Source: Vibrio gazogenes
Lineage (GTDB): Bacteria > Pseudomonadota > Gammaproteobacteria > Enterobacterales > Vibrionaceae
Length of the DNA: 64,000 nt
Assembly: GCF_023920225.1 (NCBI RefSeq)
Contig: NZ_CP092587.1
Span: forward strand, 2,604,001-2,668,000
Direction of reading: 5' to 3'
The first letter of the stretch is position 1. Each line of letters starts with the position of its first letter. Position numbers and translations under genes: made by a program. The notes beneath the pieces are model-generated. The model was not told the origin of the DNA, searched no databases, and worked only from the letters and a program-made list of their open reading frames with translations. This document shows positions 58,523 through 64,000 of this stretch, one piece after another.

Positions 58523-59272
58523 AGTTTATGATTCCTTATATGTGAATTATTCGTTTGAGTGGAGGAAGACGTTTCGGTGGCGGATTATACGATGCCCCAA
58601 ACCAAAAGCAATTACGGGTCACACATTTATCCACAAAAGAAAAATCATTCACCACAATTATTGATGCTAATCACAAAAACTGCCCAACTAAAAACCATTT
58701 AATATCATCAGTTAACAAAAAATCAACATCAAGCAAACAAGGTTATACGCAACAAACACACAATGAGATTATTTGCATACATCCAACGATTGCACCAAAA
58801 AATAGAATCAGTCGGCAAAATAACTATATCAGATATACCATTTGAGAATTGTTGTGGCATATCAAATATTACATTATATAGAAATATCAACTAGTTGATG
58901 TTGAATTTCTTGTCCTTGAAATTGCACCAAAATGAAACAAAACTAGTTAAATTACAAAAATAAATGATACGACTCTCAAAAAAATCACATCTTTTACTGT
59001 AAAACATGCCGATATTAACAAAAAACAAACACAAACAGTTAAATACCACATTAAATGTCAATAAAAATGTGATCTAAGTAGAAAAGACATTCTTTTATTA
59101 ACACCACCGTCCGACTGCTCGTCTACCTAATCTATGCATTTATAAATGCATTCAGTGAATATGTTGATATTAAAAGTAGACCAAAAATGGGATTTCAATA
59201 TAAGGATATAGAAACATAGAAGTGAAAAATGAAGGGACTTATTGCTCAAATAAGAAGTCTGTTTTCAGCCAG
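58523..59272. other. 750-base AT-rich region between tatD and nupC
   Basis: No convincing gene is seen. A 96-codon plus-strand frame at 58555-58845 has a composition unlike a protein and is probably chance. Features that could matter for nupC control are a CRP-like half site TCACA-CATTT at 58619-58628 and another, AAATGTGATCTA, at 59066-59077. Two copies of AACTAGTT-like words occur near 58890 and 58942. Confidence 0.45.
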
Positions 59273-60103
59273 TCAATCTGCGTCAAGGCCAAAGATCTGA
59301 TGGCTGTTCTGCCATAAGTGCTCGGCAATATCTGTGACGGCACACTCCTTCAGTTGCGCCAAAGCTTGCAAAACCAGTGGTAAATATTTGGGATGATTTG
59401 ACTGCCCCTGTAATCCGAACAATGGCATATCCGGGGCATCTGTTTCTAACACCAAAGCCTCTATCGGAAGCTGAGCAACGGCGCGACGCGTCTTGGCAGC
59501 CCTTGAATAGGTAATCACACCGCCAATACCAATTTTAAATCCTAATTGAATAAATGCCTGCGCTTGCTGTTCACTGCCTGAAAATGCGTGTAGTACACCA
59601 CCACGGGTAAATTGATGCTGTTTAATCAACTGTAATAAGCGTGACTGGGTCTTCCGGCTATGGAGAATCACTGGCAATCCGGCATTCTGGGCGATACTCA
59701 GTTGAGCAATAAAGATCGCTTCCTGAAGCGCTGACGGAACATCAACAACGGCATCCAATCCACACTCTCCAATTGCCACACAATTTTCATCAGCAACAAC
59801 CAAGCGTGCTTCCAGAAAGCTCATGCGTTCAGAGCAGCTCATTTCAGCGCAATCGGTATTTAAAAAATAGGGGTGGAAACCAAGGGCATAGAATAATTGC
59901 TGCGGTGCGATGGTCGTCAGTTCTTGTACCGCATCCCAGTTACCGATCCCCACCGAAGGAATCAGGAGTCGTGAAACACCGGCATCAGAAGCCTGTTGCC
60001 AGTGTAATACGCTCTCAGACTGAAATGGCTCAAAATCAAAATGACAATGTGTATCAAACAATCGGGGTGTATCAAATAATCGAGGCTTAACGATCTTGGT
60101 CAT
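59273..60103 (-). CDS. yjjV: TatD-family metal-dependent hydrolase (YjjV-like)
   Basis: A 276-residue TatD-family deoxyribonuclease-like hydrolase. Metal-binding motifs are FDTHCHFDF, IGECGLDAVVD, LPVILHSRK, HAFSGS and LVLETDAPDMPL. The sequence follows E. coli YjjV rather than TatD. I chose ATG 60103: it overlaps the end of the small gene upstream (60087-60230), which suggests coupling. The N-terminus carries an in-frame 18-base tandem duplication, RLFDTP-RLFDTH, ahead of the catalytic loop. It is the third gene of yaaA-small ORF-yjjV. Confidence 0.9.
   Translation of the reverse strand: MTKIVKPRLFDTPRLFDTHCHFDFEPFQSESVLHWQQASDAGVSRLLIPSVGIGNWDAVQELTTIAPQQLFYALGFHPYFLNTDCAEMSCSERMSFLEARLVVADENCVAIGECGLDAVVDVPSALQEAIFIAQLSIAQNAGLPVILHSRKTQSRLLQLIKQHQFTRGGVLHAFSGSEQQAQAFIQLGFKIGIGGVITYSRAAKTRRAVAQLPIEALVLETDAPDMPLFGLQGQSNHPKYLPLVLQALAQLKECAVTDIAEHLWQNSHQIFGLDAD
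60049..60084 (-). repeat. 18-base in-frame tandem duplication at the start of yjjV
   Basis: Two adjacent 18-base units (60049-60066 and 60067-60084) encode RLFDTH and RLFDTP. They differ at a few positions, so the duplication is not brand new. It adds six residues just before the first metal-binding HxH motif. Confidence 0.85.
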
Positions 60104-60230
60104 GCTCTTGCTTTGCATCGGTCGTTTCACTCCGATAAGGGACACAACTTCGTTTTTGTGCCGGTGTTAAGCCCATACGCAGACACCAACTATCGTAACG
60201 CGCCAAACAACGTTTCAACCAACACCACAT
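60087..60230 (-). CDS. Small Trp/Cys-rich conserved protein (DUF5363-like)
   Basis: A 47-residue protein from ATG 60230 with a strong GGAGG eight bases upstream. It begins MWCWLKRCLARYDSWCLRMG and continues LTPAQKRSCVPYR before a charged tail. The pattern W-x-K-R...Y-D-x-W-C...G-L-T...R-S-C-V-P resembles the DUF5363 family of very short proteins in Vibrio and Pasteurellaceae (from memory). It starts 22 bases after yaaA and ends inside yjjV (17-base overlap), so the three genes form one operon. The function is unknown; the four cysteines might bind metal. Confidence 0.8.
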   Translation of the reverse strand: MWCWLKRCLARYDSWCLRMGLTPAQKRSCVPYRSETTDAKQEHDQDR

Positions 60231-60251
60231 CAGCCTATCCTCCGAACACAA

Positions 60252-61025
60252 TTATTGTTCTTCTCGTTTAAATACTAACTCGGTTGCTGTGGACTCTCCA
60301 GCATCATAGCGATACCCGGCAACATCGAAGTCCAACAATTTCTCTACAGACGAAATTCGATTCTCAATGATATAACGAGCCATCATGCCTCTTGCTTTTT
60401 TCGCATAGAAGCTAATCACTTTATATTGACCATTCTTGCAATCTTTAAACACCGGCGTGATCACTTGAGCATCCAGAGATTTAACCTGAACCGATTTAAA
60501 ATACTCGTTGGAAGCCAGATTGACCAAAATGTCATCACCCTGCGCCTGAATCGCCTCATTGAGCTTTTCTGTAATCACATTCCCCCAAAACTGATAGAGA
60601 TTGTTACCACGAGGATTGGTCAGTTTAGTCCCCATTTCCAGCCGATAAGGCTGCATTAGGTCAAGGGGCTTCAGTAAACCATAAAGACCAGACAACATCC
60701 GCAAATGCAACTGTGCATAATCCAGATCATCGTCAGAAAGGGTTTCAGCTTCAAGGCCAGTATAAACATCCCCTTTGAATGCCAGAATCGCTTGACGAGC
60801 GTTTTCAAAAGAGAATGTGTTCTCCCACTCTGCGAATCGGGCGACATTGAGGCCGGCAATCTTATCACTCACTTTCATCAGTGAAGCAATATCAGCCGGG
60901 GTGAGCTGACGACAAACATCAATTAAAACTTTTGAATGTTCGAGCAATTCAGGGAACGTATGTTTATCGGTCCTTAAAGGCGACTCATAATCCAGTGTTT
61001 TAGCGGGGGAAACGACGATTAACAT
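60252..61025 (-). CDS. yaaA: Peroxide stress protein YaaA
   Basis: A 257-residue UPF0246 (YaaA) protein with the family opening [17 protein letters not shown] and the later [11 protein letters not shown] and [15 protein letters not shown] segments. In E. coli YaaA is induced by OxyR and limits free iron and DNA damage during peroxide stress; it has a DNA-binding fold. It is the first gene of the yaaA-small ORF-yjjV operon and is separated from the AGCS gene by a bidirectional terminator. Confidence 0.95.
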   Translation of the reverse strand: MLIVVSPAKTLDYESPLRTDKHTFPELLEHSKVLIDVCRQLTPADIASLMKVSDKIAGLNVARFAEWENTFSFENARQAILAFKGDVYTGLEAETLSDDDLDYAQLHLRMLSGLYGLLKPLDLMQPYRLEMGTKLTNPRGNNLYQFWGNVITEKLNEAIQAQGDDILVNLASNEYFKSVQVKSLDAQVITPVFKDCKNGQYKVISFYAKKARGMMARYIIENRISSVEKLLDFDVAGYRYDAGESTATELVFKREEQ

Positions 61026-61131
61026 ACTCTATTCCTTTCTCTGCTGATCATTATATTGATGTTATATGTATGACGGTCATAACGAACCGGATTCACGGTG
61101 AACACGACATGTTCTATTGTATAGCGTACAA

Positions 61132-61162
61132 AAAAAGCCATGCGTTGTCTGCATGGCTTTTT
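61132..61162. terminator. Strong terminator downstream of the AGCS symporter gene
   Basis: AAAAAGCCATGC (61132-61143) pairs with GCATGGCTTTTT (61151-61162) around a 7-nt loop. A-run and T-run on both sides make it a textbook bidirectional terminator. It lies 28 bases past the AGCS gene stop. Confidence 0.92.
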
Positions 61163-61190
61163 CAATCCTTATTATTGGTTTTACCGATAA

Positions 61191-62618
61191 TTAATCTTTC
61201 GGGTTTTCCCAAATGCCTTCTTCTAACTGAGATTGCAATTCAGGGTAGTCCTTCACATTAAAGGTCGGTACTTTTCCGGCTTTCAACTGGCGGTTATAGT
61301 CTTTTGCCAATTTCACCACGATGCCGGATAGCAACAGAATCGCAATCAGATTCACAATTGCCATCAGTCCCATGGAAACATCCGCCATTGACCAAACAGT
61401 CGGCAATGTTGCTAAAGAACCAAACATAACCATCGCCAGGAAAACCACCCGGAAAATTGCTAAACCTCTTTTATTATTGTGTTCCAGAAACACCAAGTTA
61501 GTCTCAGCATAGGAGTAGTTGGCAATAATGGATGTGAAAGCAAAAAAGAAAATGGCAAAGGCAACAAAAATACTGCCCCATCCACCGACCTGAGAATCCA
61601 GCGCACGTTGCGTTAATTCAATCCCGGTGATTTCACCATGTGGTACGTACTCGCCTGACATCAAGATAATCGCAACCGTGGCAGAGCAGATCACGATGGT
61701 ATCAATAAACACCCCCAGCATCTGAACATAGCCCTGAGATGCAGGATGCGGTGGATACGGTGTAGCCGTTGCAGCAGCATTCGGTGCAGATCCCATCCCG
61801 GCCTCATTTGAAAACAGGCCACGTTTGACACCATTGATCATAGCTTGAGCAATCATATAGCCCAGACCACCGGCAGCAGCTTCCTGAAAGCCAAAAGCAC
61901 TTTTAAAAATCAGGCCAAAAACTGCCGGAAGCTTCTCAAGATTCGTCAGCAGAATGAAAACCGCAATCGCCAAATAGGCCAGAGCCATCACCGGAACAAT
62001 TAATTCAGCCGTGCGGGCAATTTTCCGGATACCACCGAAAATCACAAACGCTGCTAAAATCACAATACCGACACCGATATACATGGGTTCATAGCCAAAT
62101 GCGGTATTCATGGCATTGGTAATCGAGTTGGCTTGCACGGCGTTGAACACCAGACCGAATGCAATCATCAGGAAAATAGAGAACAGGATTCCCATCCAAC
62201 GCATTCCCAAGCCTTTTTCCATGTAATAAGCAGGACCACCACGATAATTACCATCCCGATCTTTGGTCTTATACAATTGCGCCAATGCACTTTCGGCAAA
62301 GGACGTTGCCATCCCGACCATCGCAGTCATCCACATCCAGAAAATGGCGCCCGGCCCACCGACTGTCAGTGCCACGGCAACCCCTGCCATGTTTCCGGTT
62401 CCGACTCTGGCAGCAAGACTGGTACATAATGCCTGAAAAGAAGAAATGCCTGCCTTATCTGATTTACGGCTATTTTTCAACACACTGAACATATGGCGGA
62501 AATGACGAATTTGAATAAATTCAAGTCGGATAGTAAAGTAAATCCCGACGCCCACCAATAGATAAACAAGGATTGACCCCCAAAGCAGGTCATTTAATAA
62601 GTTGATTAAGTCTGTCAC
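61191..62618 (-). CDS. Alanine/glycine:cation symporter (AGCS family)
   Basis: A 475-residue polytopic protein with about 10-11 helices. AGCS signatures are VGTGNMAGVAVALTVGGPGAIFWMW, NEAGMGSAPNAAATA and FAFTSIIANYSYAETN (shown in part). It imports alanine or glycine with Na+ (AlsT/DagA/YaaJ group). Translation starts at GTG 62618, with AGAGG five bases upstream. It uses the sodium gradient that the nqr complex in this window makes. Confidence 0.92.
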   Translation of the reverse strand: MTDLINLLNDLLWGSILVYLLVGVGIYFTIRLEFIQIRHFRHMFSVLKNSRKSDKAGISSFQALCTSLAARVGTGNMAGVAVALTVGGPGAIFWMWMTAMVGMATSFAESALAQLYKTKDRDGNYRGGPAYYMEKGLGMRWMGILFSIFLMIAFGLVFNAVQANSITNAMNTAFGYEPMYIGVGIVILAAFVIFGGIRKIARTAELIVPVMALAYLAIAVFILLTNLEKLPAVFGLIFKSAFGFQEAAAGGLGYMIAQAMINGVKRGLFSNEAGMGSAPNAAATATPYPPHPASQGYVQMLGVFIDTIVICSATVAIILMSGEYVPHGEITGIELTQRALDSQVGGWGSIFVAFAIFFFAFTSIIANYSYAETNLVFLEHNNKRGLAIFRVVFLAMVMFGSLATLPTVWSMADVSMGLMAIVNLIAILLLSGIVVKLAKDYNRQLKAGKVPTFNVKDYPELQSQLEEGIWENPKD

Positions 62619-63288
62619 AAGAACCTCTTTAAGAGTTCAGAGCATAAGTTTGCTCTACACCATCACTTGATATGTCCCTATCTTATAATAATTAATTTAG
62701 CAACAGTCCCTGTTGTCCTCGCATATATATCCGAATAAAACGCAAACACATTCACTCGGCGCGGAAGATAATGCTATCGAACCACCAAAAAATCAATACA
62801 CAACACTGCTCGCAAACGCTATTTCTATAATCATACCCACAACAAAACAGAACAAATTAAAAACAAAAAAATAACATTTATTTAAAATAATGCTTTACAA
62901 ACCCGTTAAAAAAAGCGAATTTTAGAGCGACAGAGGCATTGCATGATTCAAGCGTTTCACCAATGTTGACAGTTACCTAAGACGTTACCGAAGACAAGTC
63001 ACCGGATCCGCTTGGAACATCACCTCAACATTGACACATTCAGTTGTCTATCACTCAAGTTTGTTAACAATCTCAGAAAAATTTACAGTATATTCGCGAC
63101 GCTGATAGAACAAAAAACGTACAACTTCATTTTCCTCAGCATAAAAATAGGGATCTTTGTTCAGAAATAAGTCATCAAATCGAAACAAATGAGAAACATA
63201 TCATAGATATACTTACTGCGATTGTGATATTTAAGACTCATACAGAGCAGATTTCGTCATAGAGCATACATAATAGAAGAGGCTAATT
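62619..63288. other. 670-base AT-rich region between the AGCS gene and the DUF3545 gene
   Basis: This divergent intergenic region holds no convincing gene. It is A-rich around 62830-62890. A sequence TTGTTAACA near 63061 and ACAGTATATTC near 63085 may be parts of promoters for the DUF3545 gene. I see no structured RNA. Confidence 0.4.
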
Positions 63289-63468
63289 ATGGATGATTTG
63301 CACTTTGAAGATATACTTGAAAAAGAGATTAGTAAAATCCGTGTAACCCGCTCTAAACCAACCAAGCGAATGTGGAGAGAAATAGAAGCAATACGCGATA
63401 AACGCCGATTACAGAAAGAATTAATGGAGATGGATATCAGTCTTGAACTCGATGATATCGATATCTGA
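63289..63468 (+). CDS. DUF3545 family small protein
   Basis: A 59-residue protein from ATG 63289 (AGAGG about seven bases upstream) to TGA. The core TKRMWREIEAIRDKRRLQKEL is the KRxWREIEA signature of DUF3545, a family of short, highly charged, probably helical proteins in Vibrio and related genera. The ends are acidic (MDDLHFEDILEKE and LELDDIDI). The function is unknown. A perfect terminator follows 7 bases later, supporting a real, monocistronic gene. Confidence 0.87.
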   Translation: MDDLHFEDILEKEISKIRVTRSKPTKRMWREIEAIRDKRRLQKELMEMDISLELDDIDI

Positions 63469-63475
63469 TAAAGTA

Positions 63476-63505
63476 AAAAGGTTCCCGTTCGGGAACCTTT
63501 TTTCG
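63476..63505. terminator. Terminator between the DUF3545 and hemerythrin genes
   Basis: AAAAGGTTCCC (63476-63486) pairs with GGGAACCTTTT (63491-63501) around GTTC and is followed by TTTTCG. It sits between convergent genes and can end both transcripts. Confidence 0.92.
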
Positions 63506-63507
63506 TC

Positions 63508-64000
63508 TTATTCGCCTTCCAGCATCTCTTCTCTAACGAGCTGAGCAAGCTGTTTATATCGATCAGCAATGGTCTCACCAAAAACGGGGTCATCTTCGTT
63601 TTCTGTCCATTGCCCTTCAACGTACTGCCAATCTTCTACAGTAAAGGTCTGCTTAATCAGCGGCAAAATTTCTTGTTCTTCCAAATCCAAATGCCGTTTC
63701 TGTTCCACAATAAAATCAGATAACTGATTAATAAACACATCCTGAGGAACAATAACGTCCTGTAAAATCATATCAATCACACCAAGAAACTCATGTGTTT
63801 TCTCCGACAGATTACGATGGTCAGCTTCCAAATCAGCGATATACTCCCTTTCCCCGTACTTTTCCATATAGTACTGGTAGATTAAATCCTCTTTTGGATG
63901 GTGAGCAGCTTCTGAATGTGAACACAAATAATCGACAATCTCTTTAATCAGGGAATAATTGACAGCCTGCTCACTCTTCAGTCTTTGCAACTTTCGTTTG
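63508..64000 (-). CDS. Hemerythrin HHE domain protein, N-terminus cut by the window end
   Basis: The minus-strand frame is open to base 64000, so the start lies outside. The 164 codons present include HSEAAHHPKEDLIYQYY, DLEADHRNLSEKTHEF and KRHLDLEEQEILPLI, the His/Glu ligands of a four-helix hemerythrin-like di-iron site (HxxxD, HxxxE and HxxxE patterns). Bacterial members sense or buffer oxygen, nitric oxide or iron stress. The homologous N-terminus should lie about 20-30 residues beyond the edge. Confidence 0.87.
   Translation of the reverse strand, partial: KRKLQRLKSEQAVNYSLIKEIVDYLCSHSEAAHHPKEDLIYQYYMEKYGEREYIADLEADHRNLSEKTHEFLGVIDMILQDVIVPQDVFINQLSDFIVEQKRHLDLEEQEILPLIKQTFTVEDWQYVEGQWTENEDDPVFGETIADRYKQLAQLVREEMLEGE

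Noticed and set aside
58555..58845. 96-codon plus-strand ORF upstream of nupC
   Set aside because: Overlaps the nupC promoter region, has low-complexity Asn/Lys/Thr-rich translation typical of AT-rich noncoding DNA, and lacks a ribosome binding site.

Overview
The window reads as a stretch of the larger chromosome of a Vibrio or very close relative (Vibrionaceae, Gammaproteobacteria). The evidence is an nqrABCDEF operon encoding the Na+-translocating NADH:quinone reductase, the NqrM maturation factor, the long form of DapD, a PlzC-type double PilZ protein between radA and serB, a second EF-G gene beside radA, and small Vibrio-type proteins (DUF3545, DUF1127). From memory, the gene order pepD ... 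dinB - nqr - bolA - rlmG - ampG - panE - yajL - csdA - tcdA - mltA - argA - recDBC - yebG - dapD - galR - fusA2 - radA - plzC - serB - deo - nupC follows V. cholerae chromosome I closely. I see no tRNA, rRNA, CRISPR array, transposase or phage gene: this is mostly core genome with small lineage-specific losses and scars.

Layout. 1-5 kb: the 3' end of pepD, a rimB-rimK pair (ribosomal protein S6 glutamylation), an NSS-family Na+ symporter and SOS-controlled dinB. 5-9 kb: a DMT exporter with a divergent LysR gene, the decayed remains of a LasA-like M23 peptidase gene, and a radical SAM gene (spore-photoproduct-lyase-like family) with a LexA box just upstream. 9-15.3 kb: nqrM and the nqrA-F operon, with no apbE at its usual place. 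15.7-27.5 kb: bolA, rlmG, a lipoprotein-cyclophilin-ampG run, panE-yajL, csdA facing csdE and tcdA, mltA, argA, then a heptanucleotide tandem repeat. 27.5-37 kb: recC-recB-recD. 37-42 kb: a YeiE-like LysR gene, LexA-controlled yebG, dapD, a probable adenine deaminase, a gamma-glutamylcyclotransferase-like protein and a GalR/GalS-like repressor. 43-47.5 kb: an HD-GYP protein, an acyl-CoA synthetase, a DUF1127 protein and a GcvA-like LysR regulator. 47.6-58.5 kb: fusA2, radA, plzC, serB, ytjB, deoD, deoC and nupC, with deoA and deoB missing. 59-64 kb: yaaA, a 47-residue protein and tatD/yjjV in one operon, an AGCS Na+ symporter, a DUF3545 protein and a hemerythrin-like protein that runs off the window.

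Together the genes cover sodium-motive energetics (nqr plus NSS and AGCS Na+ symporters and NupC), DNA repair and the SOS response (dinB, the radical SAM gene, recBCD, radA, yebG; three well-formed LexA boxes), nucleoside salvage (nupC, deoC, deoD, adenine deaminase), murein recycling (mltA, ampG) and cyclic-di-GMP-related functions (HD-GYP, PlzC). The features most worth checking are the LexA-controlled radical SAM gene and its divergent small ORF, the absence of apbE and of deoAB, and the LasA-like pseudogene. I found no clear new multi-gene defence or biosynthetic system.
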